Positions 19,935 through 29,331 of a stretch of 64,000 bases of DNA are shown here, one piece after another. The DNA lies in contig NZ_JAOVZN010000003.1 in the NCBI RefSeq assembly GCF_025717045.1, forward strand, positions 500,098 to 564,097. Reading direction: 5' to 3'. Every line of letters begins with the position of its first letter. The stretch's first letter is position 1. Both the position numbers and the translations under genes were made by a program. The DNA comes from Flavobacterium sp. SH_e. Its GTDB lineage: Bacteria; Bacteroidota; Bacteroidia; Flavobacteriales; Flavobacteriaceae. Below the pieces are notes generated by a model that saw only the letters and a list, made by a program, of their open reading frames with translations, was not told the DNA's origin and did not search any database.

Positions 19935-20033
19935 AATTCTTTTGAAATAAATTTTATAAATATATTCATACTAAATATTATATTTGGTTTACTGTATAGA
20001 ACCCAAAAACTATAACTAAAACCACAAAACAGT

Positions 20034-21002
20034 ATGAAAAACTATCTATTCCTATTTTTATTTCTAGCTGGACTCAAAAATGTATCCGCACAAGATACTG
20101 CCAAACTTAATACAAAAGAAATCTTCAAGGAAATTAGCGATGAAGCTTGTAAATGTATCGATTCAATTCCAACCTCAGACAGAGTTAGAGATTCCATAAC
20201 TGCAGACATTCATTCCTGTATCTATGCAAAAGTTGGAGCTTATCAAATAGGACAAAAACTCTCAAGTTTAGATTTATCAAAGGCTTTAGAAGATCCGCAA
20301 GGGAATAAAAATATAAATGTTTCTATGGATTATGATCCAAATTCACAAGAATTTCAAGAAACTTATTATGAAATTGAGCGATATTTAATGGAGAATTGCA
20401 ATTCTTTAAAAGACAAAATAACAACAAGTGATAAAGTAAATAAAAATTCAATTTCTGAAAACAAAGAAGCGCTAAAGTACTATTATTTAGGAATTGAGGA
20501 ATCGAAAAAAGAAAATTATAAAGAAGCTATCGAATATTATAAAAAAGCAGTAAAAATAGATCCTAATTTTGCATTCGCTTATGACAATATGGGAATTTCT
20601 TACCGAAAATTAGAAAAATATGACTTAGCAATTGATGCTTATGAAAAATCGCTAAAAATAGATCCCAACGGAATGATGCCACTTCAAAACATTGCAGTAG
20701 CGTACTCCTATAAAAAAGACTATAAAAATGCCGTAAAAGCATATGAAAGAATAGCCAAAATAGAACCAAACAATCCTGAAGTTTACTACGGAATTGGTCA
20801 AATATATGCCTTTAATTTAAGTGACACAGAAAAAGGATTAGACAATATGTGTAAAGCTTATAATATTTATGTAGAACAAAAATCAGCATATAGAAGTGAT
20901 GCCGAAAAAATAATTCAAATGATTTATGCTCAAATGAAAAAAGACGGTAAAGAAGCTGCATTTGAGAAAATATTAGAAGCAAATAATATTAGTTCAAAGT
21001 AA
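20034..21002 (+). CDS. Secreted TPR-repeat protein
   Basis: 322-residue exported protein. Signal peptide 1-19 (ending VSAQ). Residues 30-130 form a Cys-containing alpha-helical domain (DEACKCIDSI, DIHSCIYAK, MENCNSL) seen in some flavobacterial proteins of unknown role. Residues about 148-285 are at least three or four tetratricopeptide repeats (YYYLGIEESKKENYKEAIEY and similar, each ending KxDPN). TPRs usually mediate protein contacts. It is followed by a good terminator, and there is no clear operon partner. Confidence 0.82.
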   Translation: MKNYLFLFLFLAGLKNVSAQDTAKLNTKEIFKEISDEACKCIDSIPTSDRVRDSITADIHSCIYAKVGAYQIGQKLSSLDLSKALEDPQGNKNINVSMDYDPNSQEFQETYYEIERYLMENCNSLKDKITTSDKVNKNSISENKEALKYYYLGIEESKKENYKEAIEYYKKAVKIDPNFAFAYDNMGISYRKLEKYDLAIDAYEKSLKIDPNGMMPLQNIAVAYSYKKDYKNAVKAYERIAKIEPNNPEVYYGIGQIYAFNLSDTEKGLDNMCKAYNIYVEQKSAYRSDAEKIIQMIYAQMKKDGKEAAFEKILEANNISSK

Positions 21003-21018
21003 TTTTAACTTTAAAATG

Positions 21019-21049
21019 AAAACGCTAGTTTAAAACTAGCGTTTTTTTT
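21019..21049 (+). terminator. Intrinsic terminator after TPR gene
   Basis: Perfect stem AACGCTAGTTT / AAACTAGCGTT followed by an eight-base T-run, 17 bp after the TPR stop codon. Confidence 0.9.
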
Positions 21050-21107
21050 GTTACTATTTGTAACATAAACTTTTGCTATCGAGCACTAAAAGAACAAATC
21101 AAAGTGG

Positions 21108-21115
21108 TAACTTTG
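21108..21115 (+). promoter_or_regulatory. Possible -7 box for uvrA
   Basis: TAACTTTG fits the TAnnTTTG -7 consensus. Transcription would begin near 21120, which makes the TTG at 21120 unlikely as the start codon and favours the ATG at 21132. No clear -33 TTG at normal spacing was found. Confidence 0.45.
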
Positions 21116-21131
21116 CGTTTTGCTCAAAATT

Positions 21132-23963
21132 ATGTTAGATAAAGACAATACTATTGAAGTTCTTGGTGCAAGAGTTCATAATCTAAAAAATATCGATATC
21201 TCTATTCCGCGTGAAAAACTGGTCGTAATTACTGGTTTATCAGGTTCTGGAAAATCATCTTTGGCATTTGATACGATTTATGCAGAAGGTCAGCGTCGTT
21301 ATGTTGAAACTTTTTCAGCTTACGCAAGACAATTCCTTGGAGGATTAGAACGTCCGGATGTTGATAAAATCGATGGGCTTTCTCCTGTAATCGCGATTGA
21401 ACAAAAAACGACAAGTAAAAGTCCTCGTTCGACAGTTGGGACTATTACAGAGATTTACGATTTCCTAAGACTTTTATACGCGCGTGGCGCTGATGCATAC
21501 AGCTATAACACTGGAGAAAAAATGGTTTCTTATTCTGATGAACAAATCAAAGATTTGATTATTGAGGATTACAAGGGAAAACGAATCAATATTTTAGCTC
21601 CAGTTATTAAAGCCAGAAAAGGTCATTATGCTGAACTTTTCCAGCAAATTACCAAACAAGGCTTTTTGAAAGTTCGCGTAAACGGAGAAGTTCAGGATTT
21701 GGTTTCTGGAATGAAATTAGACCGTTATAAAACCCACGATATTGAGATTGTTGTCGATAGAATGGTAATTGAAGATAATCCTGATACTCAAAAAAGATTA
21801 TCTGAAAGCATCAATACAGCAATGCATCATGGTGAAGATGTTTTGATGATTTTAGATCAAGATTCTAATGAAGTGCGTTATTTCAGTAGAAATTTAATGT
21901 GTCCAACAACTGGAATCTCGTACCAAAATCCAGAACCGAATTTATTTTCTTTTAACTCCCCAAAAGGAGCTTGTCCGCATTGTAATGGATTGGGAACGGT
22001 TCACGAAATTAACGTTAAAAAGATTATTCCGAATCCGAAATTATCTATAAAAGCTGGTGGTTTTGCTCCGCTTGGCGAATACAAATCGTCTTGGATTTTC
22101 AAACAATTGGAAACCATTGGAGAAAAATTCGGATTTAAAATAACTGATCCGATTGAGAAAATTCCAGAAGAAGCAATGCAAATGATTTTGTATGGCGGAA
22201 AAGATAAATTTTCTATCAACTCAAAAGATCTTGGCGTTACAAGAGAATATAAAATCGATTTTGAAGGAATTTCTAATTTCATCAAAAATCAATATGACGA
22301 AAGCGCTACAACAAGCATAAAACGTTGGGCAAAAGATTTCATGGACGAAATTAACTGTCCTGTTTGCGATGGTTCTCGTCTTAAAAAAGAAGCTTTATTT
22401 TTTAGAGTAAATGAAAAAAATATCACCGAATTGTGTGATATGGATATTTCTGACTTAACAGCTTGGTTTTTAGATTTAAATAATCATTTAACTGATAAAC
22501 AGCTTTTAATTGCTTCTGAAGTTGTAAAAGAAATTAAAGACCGATTGAACTTCCTGATGAATGTTGGTTTGAATTATTTGGCTTTAAGCCGAAGCTCAAA
22601 ATCTCTTTCTGGTGGTGAGGCACAACGTATTCGTCTGGCAACACAAATTGGTTCTCAATTAGTTGGAGTTTTATATATTTTAGACGAACCAAGTATTGGT
22701 TTACACCAAAGAGACAATGAAAAATTGATTCAGTCTTTAGAGCAATTACGTGACATTGGAAACTCTGTAATTGTGGTAGAACATGATAAAGACATGATCG
22801 AAACTGCCGATTATGTGATTGATATTGGTCCAAAAGCTGGAAAATACGGAGGAGAAATCATTAGCATTGGAACTCCAAAAGAAACTTTGGCTTCAAATAC
22901 AATTACCGCTCAATATTTGAATGGTAAAATGAAATTTGACATTCCGAAGAAAAGAAGAAAAGGAAATGGTAAATTCTTGAAACTAACTGGAGCAACAGGA
23001 AACAATCTTAAAAACGTTTCGATTGAAATTCCGTTAGGGCAATTAACTTGCGTTACAGGAGTTTCTGGAAGCGGGAAATCAACTTTGATTAATGAAACGT
23101 TGTATCCAATCTTAAATGCGTATTATTTCAATGGCGTAAAAAAACCGCAGCCTTATAAAAAGATTGAAGGTTTAGAGCATATCGACAAAGTAATTGATAT
23201 TGACCAAAGTCCGATTGGTAGAACGCCTCGTTCGAATCCAGCAACTTATACTGAGGTTTTCACCGAAATCAGAAATCTATTTACGATGACTTCCGAAAGT
23301 ATGATTCGTGGTTATAAAGCGGGTCGTTTCAGTTTTAACGTAAAAGGAGGACGTTGCGAAACCTGTGAAGGTTCTGGTGTAAGAACTATCGAAATGAACT
23401 TTTTACCAGATGTTTATGTAGAATGTGAAACTTGTCAAGGAAAACGTTTCAACAGAGAAACTTTAGAAATCAGATATAAAGGAAAATCTATTTCTGATGT
23501 TTTGGATATGACGGTTGATGAAGCAGTTCCTTTCTTTGAAAATATTCCGAAGATTTACAGAAAAATCAAAACGATTCAAGATGTTGGGTTGGGATATATT
23601 ACGCTTGGACAACAAAGTACAACCCTTTCTGGTGGTGAAGCGCAGCGTATAAAACTAGCGGGAGAATTGTCTAAAAAAGATACAGGAAATACATTTTATA
23701 TTCTGGATGAACCAACTACGGGATTGCATTTCGAAGACATTCGCGTTTTGATGGAAGTAATCAATAAACTGGTTGATAAAGGAAATACAATTCTTGTGAT
23801 CGAGCATAATATGGACGTTATAAAACTTGCCGATTATATTATTGATATTGGCCCTGAAGGCGGAAAAGGCGGTGGACAATTGGTTGCTAAAGGAACTCCA
23901 GAAGAAGTGGCTCAGAATAAAAAGAGCTATACGGCTAAGTTTTTGAAAAAAGAGTTAGAGTAA
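21132..23963 (+). CDS. uvrA: Excinuclease ABC subunit UvrA
   Basis: 943 residues from the ATG at 21132 (an in-frame TTG at 21120 is rejected because of the likely promoter just before it). UvrA is the damage-recognition ATPase of nucleotide excision repair. Two ABC modules are complete: Walker [10 protein letters not shown] near residue 34 and GVSGSGKST near 640; signatures LSGGEAQR in both halves; Walker [10 protein letters not shown] and ILDEPTTGL. Zinc-finger cysteine pairs are present ([32 protein letters not shown]). Length and features are normal for the family. It is followed 12 bp later by an unrelated secreted protein. Confidence 0.98.
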   Translation: MLDKDNTIEVLGARVHNLKNIDISIPREKLVVITGLSGSGKSSLAFDTIYAEGQRRYVETFSAYARQFLGGLERPDVDKIDGLSPVIAIEQKTTSKSPRSTVGTITEIYDFLRLLYARGADAYSYNTGEKMVSYSDEQIKDLIIEDYKGKRINILAPVIKARKGHYAELFQQITKQGFLKVRVNGEVQDLVSGMKLDRYKTHDIEIVVDRMVIEDNPDTQKRLSESINTAMHHGEDVLMILDQDSNEVRYFSRNLMCPTTGISYQNPEPNLFSFNSPKGACPHCNGLGTVHEINVKKIIPNPKLSIKAGGFAPLGEYKSSWIFKQLETIGEKFGFKITDPIEKIPEEAMQMILYGGKDKFSINSKDLGVTREYKIDFEGISNFIKNQYDESATTSIKRWAKDFMDEINCPVCDGSRLKKEALFFRVNEKNITELCDMDISDLTAWFLDLNNHLTDKQLLIASEVVKEIKDRLNFLMNVGLNYLALSRSSKSLSGGEAQRIRLATQIGSQLVGVLYILDEPSIGLHQRDNEKLIQSLEQLRDIGNSVIVVEHDKDMIETADYVIDIGPKAGKYGGEIISIGTPKETLASNTITAQYLNGKMKFDIPKKRRKGNGKFLKLTGATGNNLKNVSIEIPLGQLTCVTGVSGSGKSTLINETLYPILNAYYFNGVKKPQPYKKIEGLEHIDKVIDIDQSPIGRTPRSNPATYTEVFTEIRNLFTMTSESMIRGYKAGRFSFNVKGGRCETCEGSGVRTIEMNFLPDVYVECETCQGKRFNRETLEIRYKGKSISDVLDMTVDEAVPFFENIPKIYRKIKTIQDVGLGYITLGQQSTTLSGGEAQRIKLAGELSKKDTGNTFYILDEPTTGLHFEDIRVLMEVINKLVDKGNTILVIEHNMDVIKLADYIIDIGPEGGKGGGQLVAKGTPEEVAQNKKSYTAKFLKKELE

Positions 23964-23975
23964 TATTTTAAATAT

Positions 23976-25049
23976 ATGAAGAAAATCATTTTCCTTTTGT
24001 TATTGGTAAATCACGCTATATTTAGTCAGCAAATAGAAACTTTTAATGACCCTAAAAATTATTATCAAGTTGCAATCAGTGATTTTAAAATTAATCCAAC
24101 ACTACATGTTTTTCCAACTAACCAAAAAGATCTTGATTTAAAAAAAGGAAAACCTATTAAAAATATTAGCTGCTATTATTATGATAATACTGCAAAAACA
24201 TATTATATCGAATTTACGCCTGATGGTAAAATAACGAAGAATGAAGATTTTTATCGAAACCACAAAATCATATTTAATTACTCTAAAGAAGTCATTACTA
24301 GACAGCACTATGAAATTAGAAACGACAAATCAGAAAGATTATCTTCTATAGATAGTATTGTTTATGATCACAACAATAATATTATAAGAAAATCATTAAC
24401 TAATTATGATTTAAAACAAAAAATTTATGAAATAAATGTTACTGATTATGAATATTTAGAAAAAAATAAATTAGCAAAAATGTATCAATATAGCATCGCA
24501 GAAAATATGCCATACCTTGCTGGAAATTTATCTATTTATGAGTACAAAATGAGTATCATTACAGAAAAAAAATATCATTTTGAAAATAATAATCATAGCT
24601 CGAAAAAATTTAAAAAGGATTCAATAACAATTAATCCCAATTTCAGTAAAAATGTTTATTACCTAAACAAAAAAGGGGAAATTTCAAAATTTGATCATTT
24701 TTACACAGATAAAAGTATAGACAAATCAACTAATCTAAAATATGACGATTTCAGTAAAATCATTTCAATTACTTCTACTTATTTTGATGAACCTGATACT
24801 CAAACTTTTAAATTTGATATTAATAATAATCTTACGGAATTGACTTATGATGGAGCAATTCGAAAATGCAAATACGATAAAAATAATAATCTCATATCTG
24901 ATATATTAACCGATAAGGAGACTAATCAAAATATTTTCGCTATACAGCAAAAATATCAATATGACACAAACAATAACTGGACTTCAATTGTAATTTTTAA
25001 AAATGGATCTTTTGATACCAAAATGACTCGAAAAATAAATTATTATTAA
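23976..25049 (+). CDS. Hypothetical secreted protein with YD-like repeats
   Basis: 357 residues. Signal peptide 1-18 (ending IFSQ). The body has no enzyme motif I recognise. It is rich in Asn/Lys/Tyr and shows repeated short lines of the type YDxNNNxI (YDHNNNIIRK, FDINNNLTELTYDG, YDKNNNLISD, YDTNNNWTSIV) with about 30-40 residues between them. This is the beta-hairpin spacing of RHS/YD-repeat or toxin-antitoxin-like MORN folds, but the repeats are few and no toxin or core domain follows. Probably cell-surface. It lies 12 bp after uvrA; co-transcription is possible but a functional link is not obvious. Confidence 0.65.
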   Translation: MKKIIFLLLLVNHAIFSQQIETFNDPKNYYQVAISDFKINPTLHVFPTNQKDLDLKKGKPIKNISCYYYDNTAKTYYIEFTPDGKITKNEDFYRNHKIIFNYSKEVITRQHYEIRNDKSERLSSIDSIVYDHNNNIIRKSLTNYDLKQKIYEINVTDYEYLEKNKLAKMYQYSIAENMPYLAGNLSIYEYKMSIITEKKYHFENNNHSSKKFKKDSITINPNFSKNVYYLNKKGEISKFDHFYTDKSIDKSTNLKYDDFSKIISITSTYFDEPDTQTFKFDINNNLTELTYDGAIRKCKYDKNNNLISDILTDKETNQNIFAIQQKYQYDTNNNWTSIVIFKNGSFDTKMTRKINYY

Positions 25050-25399
25050 AACAGTGTTTTTTCATCGCACAGATCACTGATATTCAGAACAAATCGATAA
25101 AACAAACTTTATCTCTCCACTTTTACAATCTAATAATTTCGTATTTCTATAACAATTCTAGAAAAAAGCGTTAATTTAGTATCCGCTTTTTTTTTAAAAT
25201 TCAAGCTTTTTAAAGAAAACATGTTTCAATTAAACCAATTGTTTATTTGAGACCAACTGCTCTAGCCCTGATGGGAGCGGCATCCTTTTGTGCTGGGGTT
25301 CAGCACAAAAGATATAGCGGACAGCAGGAACTAGCTCCTTCAACTACGCTCAGGATGACAAAAAAGACATAAATAAAATAATAAATTAAAATACCTAAA
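25050..25399. other. 350-bp intergenic region with palindromic repeat
   Basis: Noncoding stretch between the YD-like protein and the LOG-family gene. Its main content is the long palindrome at 25262-25334. The rest is AT-rich with a TTTTTTTT run near 25189-25197 after CCGC. No ORF and no clear promoter was found. Confidence 0.6.
25262..25334. repeat. Long imperfect palindrome (REP-like, GC-rich)
   Basis: Arms run from CTAGCCCTGATGGGAGCGGC to its imperfect complement ending GCAGGAACTAG, with a perfect inner stem ATCCTTTTGTGCTG / CAGCACAAAAGAT around a five-base GGGTT loop. The following TTCAACTACGCTCAGGATGACA belongs to the same unit. It is GC-richer than its surroundings. From memory, similar palindromes are scattered in Flavobacterium genomes; this needs a genome self-search. 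Confidence 0.75.
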
Positions 25400-26128
25400 A
25401 TGAGATTAGAAGATTTTGATAATGATGAAGATAAAGTAATTCAGGACCGTTTGAAACAAAAAACGTGGAATGAAATTAGAACCAATGATAGCTGGGCAAT
25501 TTTTAAAATTATGTCGGAGTTTGTAAATGGTTATGAAGCAATGGGGCGTATTGGTCCTTGCGTTTCGATTTTTGGATCTGCAAGAACAAAACCAGATGAT
25601 AAGTATTATAAATTAGCTGAAAAAATCGCTTATAAAATCAGTAAAGCAGGTTACGGTGTGATTACAGGAGGTGGTCCCGGAATTATGGAAGCTGGAAATA
25701 AAGGCGCGCATTTGGGCGGCGGGACTTCAGTTGGTTTAAATATCGAGCTTCCGTTTGAGCAGCATTTTAACCCATATATTGATCACGATAAAAACTTGAA
25801 TTTCGATTATTTCTTTGTGAGAAAAGTAATGTTCGTTAAATATTCGCAAGGTTTTGTGGTTATGCCAGGTGGTTTTGGAACTTTAGACGAAATGTTTGAA
25901 GCCATTACTTTGATTCAGACTAAGAAAATTGGAAAATTCCCAATTATTTTGGTAGGAGTTGAATTCTGGTCTGGATTGATTGACTGGGTTAAAACAGTTT
26001 TGGTTGAAAAAATGCATACAGTAAGCCCAGAAGATTTGAATTTATTTAAAATCGTTGACACTGAAGATGAAGTTGTAGATGTATTAGATAAATTCTATAA
26101 AAAATACGATTTAAGTCCGAATTTCTAA
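25400..26128 (+). CDS. LOG-family (TIGR00730) nucleotide phosphoribohydrolase-like protein
   Basis: 242-residue cytoplasmic Rossmann-fold protein. The key family motifs are GGGPGIMEAGNKGA (about 93-106) and PGGFGTLDEMFE (about 156-167), the PGGxGTxxE signature of LOG proteins once called lysine decarboxylases. Family members remove ribose 5-phosphate from nucleoside monophosphates (cytokinin-type or purine 5'-nucleotides). The N-terminal extension, about 60 residues, is usual for the Bacteroidota branch. It is a single-gene unit ended by the terminator at 26212. Confidence 0.88.
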   Translation: MRLEDFDNDEDKVIQDRLKQKTWNEIRTNDSWAIFKIMSEFVNGYEAMGRIGPCVSIFGSARTKPDDKYYKLAEKIAYKISKAGYGVITGGGPGIMEAGNKGAHLGGGTSVGLNIELPFEQHFNPYIDHDKNLNFDYFFVRKVMFVKYSQGFVVMPGGFGTLDEMFEAITLIQTKKIGKFPIILVGVEFWSGLIDWVKTVLVEKMHTVSPEDLNLFKIVDTEDEVVDVLDKFYKKYDLSPNF

Positions 26129-26211
26129 ATTTAATTATCTCAGGTGAGATTGTATTTCGCTATGAACATAATACCATTTATCGTTAAATTACGTAAAGTA
26201 TCGTAAAAATT

Positions 26212-26240
26212 GAAAGCTGTTTTTTAAAACAGCTTTTTTT
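26212..26240 (+). terminator. Intrinsic terminator after LOG gene
   Basis: Stem AAAGCTGTTTT / AAAACAGCTTT followed by a T-run. Confidence 0.85.
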
Positions 26241-26316
26241 ATGCTATTTTTACAGAAAACCGAAGTCACAATATGTCCGTAAATTAAGTATCTCTACTAA
26301 TTTTTTAAGCCATTAT

Positions 26317-29145
26317 TTGAAAGCACTTTATAAAATTATTTGCCTCATTTTAGTTTTATTCTGTTCGATAAAACTTTCTGCACAACATCTTTCTAAGATG
26401 GAAGTGGCGGTAAATCTTGAGCTTAAAACACTGAATATAAAACAGGACATTACGTATCATAACACTTCTAACGATTCCTTAATTTCCATTACTTTAAACG
26501 ATTGGAATAACGCCTTTGCTGATAAAAATACGCCTCTAGCTAAACGTTTTTCTGACGAATTTTATAGGGGTTTTCATTTAGCAAAAGCTGTAGATAGAGG
26601 AAAAACTACCATAATAAATCTGACAGATTCCAATTTTATGGCTCTTGAATGGGAAAGAAGTGCCGAAAATCCAGATTATATTATTGTGAGATTGAATCGT
26701 AAACTTCCTCCAGGTGAAAAAATCGATTTACATCTCAATTATATCTCAAAAATTCCAAATGACAAATTCACTCGTTTTGGTTTTGGTCAAAATGGCGGTA
26801 TGGCTTTAAAAAACTGGTTTTTAACTCCAGCTAGATTTGAAAATCATCGTTTCATAAAGTATAATAATTTTAATTTAGATGATATAGCTAATGCTATAAC
26901 TGACTATGAAGTTGAAATTAAAATTCCGAATCAATATTCTATTGTAACTGATTTAAATTCGGTTTCAAAAGATATCACAAACCAAGATTACAGCATTTAT
27001 TCTTTCGAAGGCAAAAATAGAACCGATTTTAGTCTTTACATTGAAAAAGAAAATACTTTTAGAACTTATGATAACGGATTATTGGAAGTTTCGACCAATT
27101 TGAAAAATAAAAAAATTGACGAAATTCAGAAAGCCATAATTATAGACCGAGTAGTTTCTTTTGCAAACAATTTTATTGGTAAATATCCACATCAAAAAAT
27201 AACCGTTTCACAAGCTGATTACGATCGAAATCCATTTTACGGACTAAATCAGCTTCCTTCATTTATTAGTCCGTTTTCAGATGATTTTATCTTTGAGATT
27301 CAGTTTTTAAAAACATTTTTGAATAATTATCTCAAAAATAGCTTGACTTTAGACCCTAGAAAAGACAATTGGGTTTATGATGGAATCCAGATTTATACTA
27401 TGATGAAATACATGGAAGAACATCATAAGGATGAAAAAATGCTGGGAAAACTTTCAAATATGAAACTCTTTAAAAGATACAACATCACCAATTTGACTTT
27501 TAATGAGCAATATAGTTATTATTATATGCTGATGGCACGTAAAAATTTAGATCAGCCTCTTGGAGATCCAAAAAATACGTTAATAAAATTTAACGAACAG
27601 ATTGCCAGTAAATATCGAGCAGGTTTAAGTTTGAGTTATTTAGATGATTATCTTAATCATGATATTGTGCCCAAAAGCGTAAAAGAATTTTACAATCTCA
27701 ATCAGTTTGGACAGTCAAATCGATATGACTTTGAAAAAATCTTAACTCAAAAAAGCCCGAAAAATATTGATTGGTTCTTTAAAACTATCATCAATTCGAG
27801 AGATATTATTGATTATAAATTTTCAAACGTTTCAAGAACTGCAGACAGCGTTACATTTTCAGTCAAAAATAAAACTGGCATCTATGCTCCTATTCCAATT
27901 TACGGAATTAAAAAGAAAGAGGTTGTATTTAAAGAATGGATTGAGCCTACTAAAAAAGACTCTGTTTATGAATTCAACAGGAAAAATGCAGACAAAATTG
28001 TAATTAATTACGATAACGAAGTTCCAGAATATAACCAGAGAAACAACTGGAGATCTTTAAAACATCTTGCGCTGAATCGTGCTGTGAAATTTAATTTTGC
28101 TAAAGATTTGGAAGACCCGGATTACAATCAGATTTTATACATTCCAACATTAAATTACAATTACTATGACGGTTTTACACCTGGAATTCGTTTTCATAAT
28201 AAAACTATTTTAGACAAACCTTTTAATTTTGACATTAATCCTGCATATTCTATAAAAGCTGGTACAATTTCTGGTTCATCGGCATTTTCATGGAATCAAT
28301 ATTACAGAAACAGCACCTTATTTAATGTTCGATATTCCATCAGTCAGAATTATTTTCATTATGCGCCAGATGCTACTTATTTGAGATTAAACCCAATGGT
28401 AGTATTTCGCATTCGCGAAAAAGATTTTAGAGACAATAGAAAACAGACTTTTCTATTTCGCCAAGTAATAGTAAACCGTGAGGCCAGTTCATATATTACT
28501 GATAATTCTGAACCAAATTATTCTGTTTTTAATGCTAGATATGTTAATAGCAAAACAGAATTGATTGATCATTTTAGCTATATGAATGATTTACAATTTT
28601 CAAGCGGATTCGGAAAAATTTCAGGTGAAGTTGAATACAGAAGATTATTTCAAAATAATCGAAAGCTAAATTTACGCTTATACGCTGGTGCTTTCGTGTA
28701 TAATAAGACAAATTCAGATTATTTCAGTTTTGCTTTAGACCGCCCAACCGATTACTTATTTGATTATAATTTATTTGGAAGATCTGAAACAACCGGCTTT
28801 TTCAGCCAGCAATATGTAATTGCTGAGGGAGGCTTTAAATCACAATTAGAACCATCTTATGCTAACCAATGGATGACAACTTTAAATGTTAGTTATGCCG
28901 TTTGGAACTGGGTTGAACTTTATGGAGACGTTGGTTTTTTAAAGAATAAACATCAAAGCGAGTTTTTTGCTTACGATAGCGGAGTGCGTTTAAACTTAGT
29001 TCCAGATTACTTTGAACTCTACTTTCCGGTATATTCTAATAACGGATGGGAAATATCACAACCTAGATACAATGAAAAAATACGATTTATAATCACTTTT
29101 TCGCCAAAAACTTTAGTCACACTTTTTACCCGAAAATGGTTTTAA
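26317..29145 (+). CDS. M1-peptidase-like exported protein lacking the zinc motif
   Basis: 942 residues from a TTG start that opens directly into a signal peptide (1-22, ending LSAQ). Residues about 25-230 match the beta-rich N-terminal domain of M1 aminopeptidases. The region where HExxH should lie reads FEIQFLKTFLN (about residues 327-337), with no HExxH anywhere, and the following conserved WxxEG line is replaced by WVYDGIQIY. The catalytic zinc site therefore seems lost. The C-terminal ~380 residues are beta-strand-rich with aromatic ends and finish on TLFTRKWF, like an outer-membrane barrel. It is probably a surface-anchored scaffold or processing factor and not an active protease. Confidence 0.7.
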   Translation: MKALYKIICLILVLFCSIKLSAQHLSKMEVAVNLELKTLNIKQDITYHNTSNDSLISITLNDWNNAFADKNTPLAKRFSDEFYRGFHLAKAVDRGKTTIINLTDSNFMALEWERSAENPDYIIVRLNRKLPPGEKIDLHLNYISKIPNDKFTRFGFGQNGGMALKNWFLTPARFENHRFIKYNNFNLDDIANAITDYEVEIKIPNQYSIVTDLNSVSKDITNQDYSIYSFEGKNRTDFSLYIEKENTFRTYDNGLLEVSTNLKNKKIDEIQKAIIIDRVVSFANNFIGKYPHQKITVSQADYDRNPFYGLNQLPSFISPFSDDFIFEIQFLKTFLNNYLKNSLTLDPRKDNWVYDGIQIYTMMKYMEEHHKDEKMLGKLSNMKLFKRYNITNLTFNEQYSYYYMLMARKNLDQPLGDPKNTLIKFNEQIASKYRAGLSLSYLDDYLNHDIVPKSVKEFYNLNQFGQSNRYDFEKILTQKSPKNIDWFFKTIINSRDIIDYKFSNVSRTADSVTFSVKNKTGIYAPIPIYGIKKKEVVFKEWIEPTKKDSVYEFNRKNADKIVINYDNEVPEYNQRNNWRSLKHLALNRAVKFNFAKDLEDPDYNQILYIPTLNYNYYDGFTPGIRFHNKTILDKPFNFDINPAYSIKAGTISGSSAFSWNQYYRNSTLFNVRYSISQNYFHYAPDATYLRLNPMVVFRIREKDFRDNRKQTFLFRQVIVNREASSYITDNSEPNYSVFNARYVNSKTELIDHFSYMNDLQFSSGFGKISGEVEYRRLFQNNRKLNLRLYAGAFVYNKTNSDYFSFALDRPTDYLFDYNLFGRSETTGFFSQQYVIAEGGFKSQLEPSYANQWMTTLNVSYAVWNWVELYGDVGFLKNKHQSEFFAYDSGVRLNLVPDYFELYFPVYSNNGWEISQPRYNEKIRFIITFSPKTLVTLFTRKWF

Positions 29146-29331
29146 TCAAATAAATTTTAAACAAAAACTTGCGAAATTATCAATAAAATTAAATTTTACA
29201 TAAAAATCACTTAAAAAAAATACGTAGTTTTTTGAATTTGAATACAAATAATTAAATTATATTTAGTTTAAAGAATTATGATTATTGATTGTTTTTAAGT
29301 AATTTCGCGACATAAACAATGACCTTTCAAA

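Noticed and set aside
21120..21131. TTG at 21120 as the uvrA start
   Set aside because: It lies at the expected transcription start of the promoter-like TAACTTTG; the ATG at 21132 is the better start.
22001..22285. Minus-strand ORF within uvrA
   Set aside because: Antisense shadow of uvrA with no independent support.
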